Of a stretch of DNA of 64,000 nt, positions 10,936-21,118 are shown piece by piece. Under the pieces are notes generated by a model, which had not been told where the DNA came from, searched no databases, and saw only the letters and a program-made list of their open reading frames with translations. Position 1 is the stretch's first letter. Each line of letters opens with the position of its first letter. The position numbers and the translations under genes are program-made. The DNA is from Decorospora gaudefroyi (Eukaryota; Ascomycota; Dothideomycetes; Pleosporales; Pleosporaceae): NCBI GenBank assembly GCA_010015605.1, contig ML975277.1, positions 123,899-187,898 on the forward strand, given 5' to 3'.

Positions 10936-12616
10936 CTACAAGGCAAAGCGGAAATCCGGATGATCGTCACCCAGTTCCTTCATGCTCTCGTCCAGTACCT
11001 CTGGCATTTCTGCTCGCCTCTGGTCGCGTTTCTTGTTCTCCCTCCTGCAGCCGTACCAGTATATTGTCGCAGCTGTAGCTCCCATGCAGGCCAAACCGAG
11101 CCCAGTACTGAAACCAGTGTGGAATCTGGGCGTTTCCTTGAATAAGAAGACGTTGGAGCTAACGAAAGCACCTGCAGTGCCAAAGTTGATAATGGCTGCG
11201 ATCGCCACGGCGCGCTTGTATCCACTGCCGCAGTTCATGGAGACCCAGATAATGGAGACGGGCATTGCAAGGTAGCAGCCACTCGCGATGAAGAACACGC
11301 CCATGTATCGCACCTTGGGGTTAGGAGGATAGACAATTTCGACCGCAAGACCCGCTACGAGGACTGCCCATCCCAAGATGTAGAAATAGTAGCGGCGCTG
11401 CAGCCACTCACTCATGTAGGCGAAAATAACGGAGAAAGCAGCGCCGGTGAGGTATACGGGGATGGTGTGGACTTGCGCTTGCGTTGCGGTGTAACCAAGG
11501 CCTTTCAAGATGGTCGGTTGGAAGTTTGCAAGTGAGTTCGCGTTCTCTGTCACACCGAGACACATGGCAACGCTGATGGATCGTCAGTATGGTCCGTACA
11601 TGGTGAGAGAATGATAGCTTACCCTGCCCAGATCTTCCAGTCTTTGAGAAAGCCAAGGGTTTTCTTAAATGTTATCTCGTCGTCCGACACATGGCCACCA
11701 TCGGCCTTGACGCGTGCGAGCATGAGCGCTTTATCCTCAGGCGATAGAAAGGTACAGTTCTCTGGAAACTGTGGAACGAGCGGCCAGAATGCCACACTGA
11801 TGAAGATGGTGATGCAACCTTCGATGATAAAGATCCTGTCAATGGTCAGTGGGCTTGCATCTTGCAGTGTCTGGGAAGCGGACTCACCATCTCCACGCTC
11901 CATAACCGGCAGTACCATCCATCTTCGCGAGGAGCGATGAAACAAACCCATTGATGGCTCCCGCGATGATACCTGCGGTACAAAAGAAGACAAAGCGGGT
12001 CAAGTACTCGCGCTTGGAGTAGTATGCGCCGATAAGATACGCACAACCGGAAATGTACGCGGATTCAGCGATGCCTTCTAGTAGACGGCAAACAACAAGT
12101 TGTTCCCATCGCTTCACAAGACCGCAGCCGATAACTAAAGAGCAAAGTACGAAATTAGTACCCGTCTCATCCGCCTTTCACATAAATAGGGTGCTTACCG
12201 GTGATGCCCCAGCAGAACATCATGACGCAGAGACTCTTCGGTCCATACTTCTTGAAGGCGATTTGCAATGGAATGCCAGCAACGAGATACCCGAGGTTGA
12301 AGACCCAGACACTGATGTTGAAGCGTTGGCCGATGAGGTTCAACTCCTTCTCCATGCCTTGGATCTTTGCATTTCCAATGTTGGCCCTTTAGAATCATGT
12401 TAGCTTATCGCTTTGTCATAGGGATCAGATGTCTTACCGGTCGATGAAGTTCACAAGATACAGAATCCATAGTACTGGCAAGATCCTGAAGTCGAGCTTA
12501 CGCAGCAGGCGACGCTCAGCAGCGCGATCAAAGGGAGGCTCAAGTGTCGAGTCCGTTGGGGATACAGGCGTGTCTTGGACAATTACCCCCTTCTCCATCG
12601 AGCTGGAATCTGCCAT
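10936..12616 (-). CDS. MFS transporter, allantoate permease (anion:cation symporter) family, 487 aa, five exons
   Basis: Exons 12616-12438, 12386-12199, 12134-11888, 11835-11623 and 11572-10936 join in frame (1464 nt); the introns are 49-64 nt. The protein has the twelve-helix MFS layout: first helix ILPVLWILYLVNFIDRANIG, the loop FKKYGPKSLCVMMFCWG, the LVVCRLLEGIAESAY segment, a central cytoplasmic loop with LARVKADGG, and a tail ending DDHPDFRF. This pattern matches the Dal5/Tna1-like family, which imports allantoate, nicotinate, pantothenate or similar small anions; the substrate cannot be told from the sequence. ATG 12616 was chosen because the family pattern starts soon after it; the frame is open to 12679. 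It is divergent from the rhodopsin-domain gene, 1.7 kb away. Confidence 0.92.
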
Positions 12617-14332
12617 GGCGAGGGCGTGAAGATAGAAAGAGGAAACGCTTGAAGGGTGCTTCTTGTTGCGCAACACCAACTACTTTCGAAGTGGTCAGCA
12701 GCAACTGAATTTGCAACGCGAGCAAGGATAATGGTGCCTACCGCTGCAGGGAGAATGGGAAAGTTCATACAGATTCTCTCCCTGGAACATATACCTTCTC
12801 GCGGAACGGTGACCGTCGCCCCGGTTCCAACCACGTTCGGCTTGCATCACGCATATCAAGTCTAGACGCTGTGCACAGCTGCACGAGCCCTTGTGAATAC
12901 TGCGATATTGCGGCGTGGTTTCTAGGCAGGATCAACGATCATCTCGCCGCTTTCACCGCAGCGTCGTCGGCAAGGTGTCATTGGCTGCTCATGTAGTACC
13001 AAGCCATGCAACGGTATGATTGTGAGAGTACAAAACCAGACTTTGGTCCGTCAACGAAAGCTGTGTCCTATCATTTAGGACCCTTTATCGGCAAGCAGCC
13101 TCGTTTGGGTATCGGTCATGCGGCAGAACCCCAGAATGTGCACAGGAAACTTACGATCCTGCGGCAGCGGTACGTTCTCCCCCGCGCCACGGCCCGTGAA
13201 ACACTATTGCCGAAGACGTTCGAGACCGTGCCCTTTCTGCCTGAAAATTTCCGGACGAATTACATTATTATTTTCGTAACTCGTTGCGACCAGTGATTTT
13301 GACTGGCTGCAAAGGAGAGTGCACGCAATGTCGTCTACCGTAAGAGCCAACGCAACATCTCAACCACAGCTACTCTGTTAGTACCGTAAGGCAACCAACA
13401 TGATTCCCAACAGCATGGGCTCTAACCAGCTAATCTTGCGTCTTGCGCACGGGATGACAGGGCCCGGTCATCTGGTACCGAACATGCAGCCAAGGCTATC
13501 CCGCGGAAGCTGCTCATCTCTACGGAGTACTACTACGTTTCTGGGTCTCCCTTGTGAAAATCACCTCAACGAAATGACTAAAACCCTTCTTCAAGCACGG
13601 TGTGGTAATCCCTTATACTTCTTCATTAGTCTGGAACACCAATCCGAGGCCAGGAGGCTCGCTCAGGACCACTTACGAGTTGTATACCTGGTTGTATACA
13701 CGGCTTGTTACCAGTACAATGAGACACTGATGGCGGTATCAGGAAAGTTACCAGTAAACGATGCCCATTGGCAAAGGGGGCGCAAGGGTACATGGCCCAG
13801 ATGTTATATTTCCTGAGCCGCTCTGCTATCATTCGCCCGGAACGATGTGTGAGGCTTTCTAGTCACACTGCGAGCCGACAAAACCTGGTCAAATGTGCTT
13901 CAAGGGACAGCGAAATGTCAGAGGTTCCTGTCGCTGGGCCATACATACCATGCATCTGGTATGTAGCGACATGCCAGCCACGCGCTGAAGCCCGACGAGA
14001 TGTTAATGTAACGTCTTGGCTGCCAAATGTCCGCAAGGGTGAGGCGTACACGGCTGGCCTCATCGGAGTGGATCCTGCCGATTCCCCCGTACCATCGTGG
14101 TGGATTTGTAAAGAACAATGACAGACAAGGTCGAGTGATGAGACAAGTTGGTACACTGGGCCTGCTGATTTTCAACCAAGTCTTAATATCTGCTATAAGT
14201 ATACTCTACAGTGTTAGCTTCACGCTCTCTCCGGCTCGCCGTTTCATTTAATACCATAGGGTCCATACCCCTCCACTTCTTTCAACGTTATCCCCTGGGT
14301 CAACGTCGGGATCACCAGACTACTAGCACAGG
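12617..14332. other. Divergent intergenic region, no gene seen
   Basis: 1716 bp between the start of the MFS gene and the start of the receptor-like gene. The longest frame inside (13400-13816, plus strand) has no recognisable composition or domain and I do not call it. The region must hold the promoters of both genes. Confidence 0.55.
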
Positions 14333-15679
14333 ATGATCTTCGATGCGTACCCTGAAGAGCAAAGAGACTTGCGATGGGTCACGGTTACCCTGACAGTGAT
14401 CTCAACGTTGCTGTTGACATGGCGAATTTCGAACACGATAACCCATAGGGGTTGGTTGGGTTGGGAGGATGCTTTCGTCATAGCAGCAAATGTAAGTCTT
14501 CGATGTAAACGTTTTGAGCTCATTGCTGACTACTAGCAACAGGTCTGGCTTATCTTGTTCGCCGCCTGCGTTTACATGGCCACTAACTATGGCTTCGGAA
14601 TGCACCTAGTTGACATTGAGAGGACAGGAGGCGACTTCACGAAAGCTATGCAGGTCGGTTTAACTCTTCCGTACACGCCCTGGCAACCAAACCATAGGAA
14701 AAGCAAGGGCGAACTGCAATCATACTGACATAACAACGTCAGTTTTTCTGGCTCACTCAGTCCTTCTACACACTCACAAACGGCTTCAACAAAATGGCCT
14801 TTGTAGCCTTGTATCACCGAGTTTTTCCAATGAAGCGCTTCCGGCAAGCATGCATGACTTTGATGGCGATAGCAGTTGGCTGGACCATATCCTACCTCTT
14901 CGTGTGCATCTTCCAATGCTCACCAGTGCCCCGGGTATACAATCGCACCATCCCGGGGACATGTATCAATTTTTTCTGGCATCGGTGAGTGCGACCACAT
15001 AAAAAACATTCAGCGTAGAAGCAATATAACTAAACAATTCTACACCAGCTGGTCGAACGCCATCACGAACCTCCTAACCGATCTGGCAATCTTCATCCTA
15101 CCCATACCCGTCATCTTCCGCCTGAACATGTCAATAGGCTCGCGCATCGGCCTCGTCGTCCTCTTCTCCATGGGCTTCTTCATTTGCCTCACCACCGCGC
15201 TGCGCATGGCCACCCTCCCACTGACACTCCGAACCAAAGAACCGAGCTGGGAATCTGCACCGACCAACCTATGGAGCTTCATAGAAGCCGCGACAGGCGT
15301 GATATGCGCGTGCTTGATCAGCCTACGGAAAAGCATTAGCGGGCTGTGGCCCCAACGATGGACAAGTCGTAAAGGGGCGAGCGGAGCGTATCAGCAATAT
15401 GGCCGCAGCGGACCTAGTGGCAATGGTCTGGCAGCAGGTTCGAGACCGCGCGACTTGCATCAGTCGTATGCCATGGGCGGCATGAAGACGTCGAAAGCGA
15501 GGCCAGATGCGTATGGGGATGTTAGCCCGAGTGAGAGCCAGGAGCGTATCATTGAGGCGGGAAAGACGGTTGCGCATGTTACGACGAGCAGGAGTCGGGG
15601 CGCGAGTATAAGTGGCAGTGATGATTTGGTGTTGCAGGGCATTACTGTGACTACCGATGTTAAGGTTGAGAGGAATTGA
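14333..15679 (+). CDS. Rhodopsin-domain (Pth11-like) integral membrane protein, 380 aa, four exons
   Basis: Exons 14333-14491, 14543-14653, 14743-14984 and 15049-15679 close at 1143 nt. The model gives seven hydrophobic segments, starting with VTLTVISTLLLTWRISN and GWEDAFVIAAN. The WSNAITNLLTDLAIFILPIP segment and the LWSFIEAATGVICACL segment are characteristic of the fungal rhodopsin domain found in Pth11-like receptor proteins and many uncharacterised membrane proteins. There is no N-terminal CFEM domain. The C-terminal tail (about residue 270 on) is hydrophilic and Ser/Gly-rich, as expected for a cytoplasmic tail. The ligand and signalling partner are unknown. Introns have standard sites (GTAAGT, GTCGGT, GTGAGT). 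Confidence 0.88.
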
Positions 15680-16640
15680 TAGGGGGGGTGTTCTTGTCGT
15701 GGCAATAAATAGATATCCAGACGTTGTGTGGATTCATGACTCTGATAGAAGATTTCATGAGCATTTTTTTCACTTTTGTTCCTGAGATTCCTCATCATGG
15801 TAGGTGTATATCCTGCGCGAGTGTCCCTTTTGCATCCTAGGTACATCCCATCCCTTCCCTTCCTCAGCACAAGACGAAAAAATCCAAATCTCAAAATACT
15901 CGCAATACCTCTACATACTTTCTTTCCAAGCCCAACGTACCTAGCAAATGCGACAATCCTGCCGCCAAAGGCGTACCTAGGTGTTTTATTAGATACCTAC
16001 CCCGGCCAGTTCGGCATACCTATGCATCGTCACTGCATTATCGTATTAGCGCACCATTTCACAACCATGAAAAAAAAGCAAAGAAAACAGCCGCAGCTCC
16101 CTTGCACAAAAGTGTCTGCCGTCTTGCAATAATAACAACAACGCTAGGCTAGGTTAGGTACCGGTAGTTTGGTAAGTCATGTGTTGTACTGCAGGTAGGT
16201 AAATTTTAAGCGCCGCCCCAACAACGAACCGACATATGCGCCAACATACCAAGTACAGCCAGTCGGGGCTCCCCAGGGTGTGCAAACCTTGACCCTGGCA
16301 TACATGTAATAAAGCAAGATGGCTGTAAGCGGTAGATAGGTAACAGTACTCCGTACCTCTCCATTCATTTCCTATCCCCGTCTGTCTCTTTCGTAATCTG
16401 GGGAGTAGGGTACCTTGGAGAGACATACTATTGATATTACCATACCACCATAAGGTTCCTCGGCACCATTTCTTCCGAACTACCTACCTACCATCCCTTC
16501 CACACCCATCAAATATCGTGAAACTCTTCAAATACCAACCTACCCCACGTTCCCTTCCTCAAATATACGTACGCATCATTCTTCATACCAAGAACAGCCC
16601 AGCGACAGCCCCCCCGCCGCCCCCCCCCCAAAAAAAAACA
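15680..16640. other. Intergenic region with ACCTAGGT-type motifs and homopolymer runs
   Basis: 961 bp without a gene. It contains several TACCTA/TAGGTA words, including TACCTAGGT at 15974-15982 and GGTTAGGTACCGGTAG near 16152. A C-run (16620-16629) followed by an A-run (16630-16638) lies directly before the start codon of the FAD monooxygenase. Confidence 0.6.
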
Positions 16641-18064
16641 ATGCCCCAATCACACCCCCCCACCATCGCAATAATAGGCGGCGGCATAGCCGGCCTAACC
16701 CTAACCATCGCCCTACTAAAAAAATGCCCCGACCTCCACCTCACCCTCTACGAGTCCGCGCCCTCATTTGGAGAAATCGGGGCGGGCGTGGGGTTCGAGC
16801 CCGTCATGGTACGCACCATGTCTCTGATCGATCCGCGCATCGCTCTCGCGTTCGAGAAGTGCAGTCGAGGGAATACGGTTACGGAGCCGCCGCGGTGGTT
16901 TACGGTGAGGGTTGGGGATCAGCGGAGGGTGGTGGTGAGGGATGGGGATGCAGAAGGAGAAGGGGGAATGGTGACAGAAAAGGGTGGCAAAAAAATCAAG
17001 ATTGGCGACGAGGTTTTCGTTATGCCGGCTAGACGGGGGCCGAGGGGTGGTGTGCATCGAGCTCATTTTCTGGACGAGCTGGTGAAGCTCGTCCCGGCTG
17101 GTATCGCTCAGTTCAAGAAGAAACTTGCTAGTATTACGGAAGCGCAGGATGGGTCGGGAGACGCCGTGTTGCATTTTGGGGATGGGACGTCGGCGCGGCA
17201 TAGCGCCGTGCTGGGCTGTGATGGTATCAAGGCGCGGACGCGGGCCCTTGTCCTCGGCGACGAAGAGGCAGCGGCCAAAGCCGTGTTTTCGGGGAAATAT
17301 GCGTATCGGGGGTTGCTGCAGATGGAGAAGGCGGTTGAGATTATGGGGGACGTCACGCCGAGGACGCCGCAGATGTTTATGGGGTATCATGGGCATGTGC
17401 TTACGTTTCCGATTGCGAATGGGTCGCTCTTTAATGGTTTGTGAATTATGCCCCCTTCCGCTCCCCTCGTAGGTATAGGTAGGTAAACATGGTGCCGAAA
17501 CTGACGTACCTTGTAGTTGTGGCCTTTTCCTCGCGGCCTACATGGGAGAATCCGAACTGGGTGGTGCCAACAACGCAAGAAGACATGTTGAAAGATTATG
17601 CGGACTGGACGCCCACCGTTCGCAAAATCATGGCAAGCCTACAAAAGCCCGATGTCTGGGCTCTCTTCAACCACCTACCCGCTTCTACGTACTATACGAC
17701 CAAGCCGCTCATCTGCCTCGTCGGTGACGCCGCCCACGCTACCACTCCGCACCAAGGCGCCGGCGCGGGTATGTGTATCGAGGACGTGTACATTCTGAGC
17801 GAGCTACTCTCGCAGTGCCGTGATAGAAGCACGATTGAGAAAGCGTTTGAGGCCTACGATGCTGTGCGGAGACCGCGCAGTCAGAAACTGGTCAGGACCA
17901 GTAGGGAAGCTGGGATGTTGTGGGATTTTGAAGGGGAAGGGGTAGACGATGATTTGGAGAAGCTGGAGGAGAATGCTTTGAGGAGGATGGATTGGATATG
18001 GGATTATGAAATAGTTGAAGATTTGGAAAGAGCGAAAGGGATGATGGAGGGTGGGTCAGACTAA
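16641..18064 (+). CDS. FAD-dependent aromatic monooxygenase, salicylate hydroxylase-like, 447 aa, two exons
   Basis: Exons 16641-17436 and 17517-18064 join in frame (1344 nt). The N-terminus carries the FAD dinucleotide-binding fold IAIIGGGIAGLTLTIALLKK with the acidic end at LTLYES. A DG motif follows (VLGCDGIKARTR, about 200), and then the second FAD motif LVGDAAHATTPHQGAGAGM in exon 2. This trio defines the class A flavoprotein hydroxylases that use NAD(P)H and oxygen to hydroxylate aromatic or polyketide rings. The substrate is unknown; salicylate, 6-hydroxynicotinate or a secondary metabolite are all possible. No signal peptide or membrane anchor is visible. The ATG at 16641 follows poly-C and poly-A runs and is the first that keeps the FAD fold intact. 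Confidence 0.9.
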
Positions 18065-18274
18065 ACGACGTAGTATCCTCACCGCCGACCGGAGGAGTCG
18101 ATATAGAGAGAATGCCAACGAATAATTAAGCACAGAATCGAAGCTTCCCTAAATTCAGTGTGCTATCGTCATACGGACAGAAACAACGTAAGACGGCAAC
18201 AGATTTTATCTCAACTTTTTAGTTCTGATCCCTGTATCATACCGTTACCCCCACCCCCTTCTCGCGCATTAGGA

Positions 18275-20155
18275 TTACTTTGTCTTCGACCCATCCCCGG
18301 ACCCACTCCCACCACCACCTTCCTGACTAACCAACTCATCAATCTCCCTAAACAACGCAGATGTCGTCTTCCTCCCTACCCCCGTCGCAGCCCTCAATCT
18401 AGCCGGTACCGGAGAGCCCCGGCCCCTTGCCGTCGCTGTATTCCTCTCCGCGATCCTACTCGTCATGCCCTGATTGGCCTTCCCTGTTGTCATAGTTCTG
18501 GCGAGAGACTGACGACCAGGTGCTTGTCTCGGCGATGGGCGAGCAGCAGCATTCCTTGAGGCGACCGATTGATCCGAGGATGAACGACCCCTTTGCGTTG
18601 GTCTCTGCGCAGGTGACTGGGCGGCCGATCGTTGCACTGGGCCTCTAGACGATGTACTAGGTAGACGTTGTGGCGGTGGCGCTCGAGCTTTTCCAGCCGA
18701 TCTAGTGCCGAATACTGCTGGATCTACAGGTGCAGACGGCGCTCTTTGGCGCGGTGGTGTTATTGGTCTCTGGACTGATGGGTCGGACATGGCCGCTGGC
18801 GCCTTAGCCTTCGCCTTCGTCTTCAGTGCCAATGGTGCCGGCTCTTTGATGTCCAACTCATTCAAGGGCTCGTCTTCATTCGAGTAAACGGAAGATGTGG
18901 AACCGGCAACACTGTTTACACGGGAGCCACGCTTGCTCATCTTTCGTTGGACACCGTCACTAGGACTTTTTGTCTGCCCAGCAGCCATGGCTTCGAAGAT
19001 TTGGGCTTGAGCTAGTGCTCGCGTGCCGCTGCTTCGGTTGAGTTTGGGGGTTGTACGTTTTTCGTTCGGAGGGGTTGACTGCGTTGGTGCTGGTGGAGTT
19101 TTACTGGGCGGTGTCCTTGTTGCGTCCGGTGCTCTCATGGTGGGAACAGACCGGTTGTCGGTTTGCATCTGGGATCGGGCTTCGTTAGCTCCCACTGTGC
19201 GGTTCGATCCATTTTCTTGTTCTGTGTTGATTACACTGGAAATCTCTTCTTCTGTCTCGACGCTCGCGCTCGTAGGCACTGCTTCTCTGGGGTCTTGCTG
19301 AGTAGCAGGCGAGTACGCTGGTGGTGGTGTGAATGGTCTAAACGTCAACGGCTCAACCACAGGCGGCGGATCATCAAAGATGCTCTTCGGTATCTTCAGT
19401 GGCCTATACGGCCGCTGCGCCGTATTCTCGCCCTCCTGGTCAACTACACCGGGCTTCGAGACAAGCGCCTCTGCCGCAAGCGGCTGATCAACCGGCGCAT
19501 CTTCCTTTGCATCAACTGCTCGCTTCGTCGTCTGATCGTGCTGTCTCGCCTGCTTCTCTTTCTGGAACCTCTTCTCCTTCCTACTCAGCTCGATTTCAAG
19601 CACTCTTGTACCGGGCGTGACTTTCGATGCGAGAGCATCGTCACCGATATCAAAGTACAACGCCCAAAGACCAGGGGCTTCCTCCACCGCACACCAACCC
19701 TCCCAACCATCGAACGTCAGACGTCGGTCTTGTCGCGTACAGTCGAATGGCCCAGTAAAGTTGGGTTGAGCGTCTACACGAACACCGTACCTGGCCTCGT
19801 GCGTATCTTTGTCGATATATACCCAGTTCATAATCGGAGCGACGTCGGTAATGGTTGTGACGAGACCTTCATGTTTTGTGTCCGGGTAAGGCAGGTAGTA
19901 GCCCGCGTAAGGATGCCCTAGTGGACTTCCATCTTCGGTGCCGGTATCAATCCACAGCTTGCCATTCCGGAGAACAATCTGTCGACCGTTTATTTCTCGG
20001 CTGCGGTTGGAGGACTTGACGCATGTTGCGATGAGGTTGCAGCGACGAGCACGATGCTCTTCTCTCTTCTCTTTGGATTGGGACTGGCGGATGGCTTCTT
20101 GGCTTCCGAGTAAACCAGGTGCTGTTATAGCAGCGATGAGGATCGAGAGTACCAT
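18275..20155 (-). CDS. Hypothetical fungal protein with disordered C-terminal half, 626 aa
   Basis: A single open frame. I start at ATG 20155 (MVLSILIAAITAPGLLGSQE) because the hydrophobic segment followed by basic, coiled-coil-like sequence looks like a true N-terminus; the frame is open to ATG 20293, adding 46 unremarkable residues. Residues 1-20 are hydrophobic and could be a signal anchor. Residues about 50-230 form an aromatic-rich globular region (LVTTITDVAPIMNWVYIDKD, FDGWEGWCAVEEAPGLWALY). The remainder is Ser/Pro/Arg-rich and presumably disordered, with many SP and TP sites. I do not recognise the domain; the size and shape suggest a conserved fungal protein of unknown function. It converges on the FAD monooxygenase, 210 bp apart. 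Confidence 0.75.
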   Translation of the reverse strand: MVLSILIAAITAPGLLGSQEAIRQSQSKEKREEHRARRCNLIATCVKSSNRSREINGRQIVLRNGKLWIDTGTEDGSPLGHPYAGYYLPYPDTKHEGLVTTITDVAPIMNWVYIDKDTHEARYGVRVDAQPNFTGPFDCTRQDRRLTFDGWEGWCAVEEAPGLWALYFDIGDDALASKVTPGTRVLEIELSRKEKRFQKEKQARQHDQTTKRAVDAKEDAPVDQPLAAEALVSKPGVVDQEGENTAQRPYRPLKIPKSIFDDPPPVVEPLTFRPFTPPPAYSPATQQDPREAVPTSASVETEEEISSVINTEQENGSNRTVGANEARSQMQTDNRSVPTMRAPDATRTPPSKTPPAPTQSTPPNEKRTTPKLNRSSGTRALAQAQIFEAMAAGQTKSPSDGVQRKMSKRGSRVNSVAGSTSSVYSNEDEPLNELDIKEPAPLALKTKAKAKAPAAMSDPSVQRPITPPRQRAPSAPVDPAVFGTRSAGKARAPPPQRLPSTSSRGPVQRSAAQSPAQRPTQRGRSSSDQSVASRNAAARPSPRQAPGRQSLARTMTTGKANQGMTSRIAERNTATARGRGSPVPARLRAATGVGRKTTSALFREIDELVSQEGGGGSGSGDGSKTK

Positions 20156-20789
20156 CTGAGATGATGTTCTGCGCCGAAAGGTCTTTGGTGGACTCCAGCA
20201 TTGGTGCCCGCCAGGTCCAAATGCACAGGTAATCTGCAAACAGTCAGCACAAAGCATACCGTTACAGGCAAAAATCGTACTTTGAAGCTTCATAACTATA
20301 TGGTCTGATGCTCGTCCGACCAGGAACAGCGATGTTCAAGCTGAGACGGCTACCCTGAGCCTCATCTCCCCCTGCGTGTTTCATCTTCACGTGCGCCTCG
20401 ACCCCAAGCATAACGCGACCCCACAAGTGTCCAAGCGACCGTTCCCGGTCGTCGTGTCTGGACCCTGAGATGTTATTCCGCCTGGAGCCTGGTACGAGAC
20501 TGGGACGATGACAGCTAGTTTGAGACGCGGGAGTGCCACAACAGCCGTTTCGGAGGGACAGGACCGCGTGATGCAGTGGCATCAAGGGCGATCTGTGCTG
20601 CGGGGAGGACCTTGGACATCTTTCGAATACTTAAGGCAGACATCTAGCAGTCTTTAAAAGTCAGAACAGTCGATCTGCATCTCACACACTATCCCCAAAG
20701 CCTCCACACAACCACGGCCCGGCGCCTCCATCCGAACGACTCCATTAATCGATAATCTCTACTACCATCCCACTCTTTACTCCAACACC
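20156..20789. promoter_or_regulatory. Divergent promoter region between two hypothetical genes
   Basis: 634 bp between the ATG at 20155 (minus) and the ATG at 20790 (plus). No coding signal that I trust. Pyrimidine-rich sequence with ACTCCATTAATCG and CTCTTTACTCCAACACC precedes the plus-strand start. Confidence 0.45.
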
Positions 20790-21118
20790 ATGTCTACTCT
20801 GTAAGAGAAGAATCTGATACACGGCTCTGCAATTGCTAACACTACGAAAGCGACTCTACCATGCGCCCGACAGCCTACGGCTCTGACACCGAAAGCGATG
20901 GCCAAGCCTCTGGCGGCCGGAAGATATCCGCCAACGTCGGACCCGTCCCATCATCGGCCACTCTCAACCGCCCGGCAGGCAACATCATCAAGGGACCGGT
21001 AGACGACAATGGCAAGCCAAAGGACGCCGCGCTTCTGATCGGTATCAAGCTTGACCTGGAGGCGGAAATTCACTTGACGGCAAGGATTCGAGGAGATATC
21101 ACAATTGGGTTGTATTGA
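20790..21118 (+). CDS. Small hypothetical protein, 92 aa, with an 11-nt first coding exon
   Basis: Exon 1 is only 11 nt (20790-20800, ATGTCTACTCT). A 50-nt intron follows, with donor GTAAGA, a near-perfect branch site TTGCTAACAC and acceptor AAAG. Exon 2 is 20851-21118. The joined frame gives 92 residues starting MSTLDSTMRPTAYGSDTESD. The first 55 residues are polar and likely disordered; the last 30 (ALLIGIKLDLEAEIHLTARI, then RGDITIGLY) alternate hydrophobic and charged residues as in a beta-strand or amphipathic helix. No family is recognised. Starting instead at the internal ATG 20861 would give 85 residues, but the intron fit supports the longer form. Confidence 0.7.

Noticed and set aside
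13400..13816. 138-codon plus-strand frame between the MFS and receptor genes
   Set aside because: No recognisable feature and no supporting context.
20262..20585. 107-codon minus-strand frame upstream of the 626-aa hypothetical gene
   Set aside because: His/Arg/Ser-rich chance translation; more likely 5' leader or promoter.
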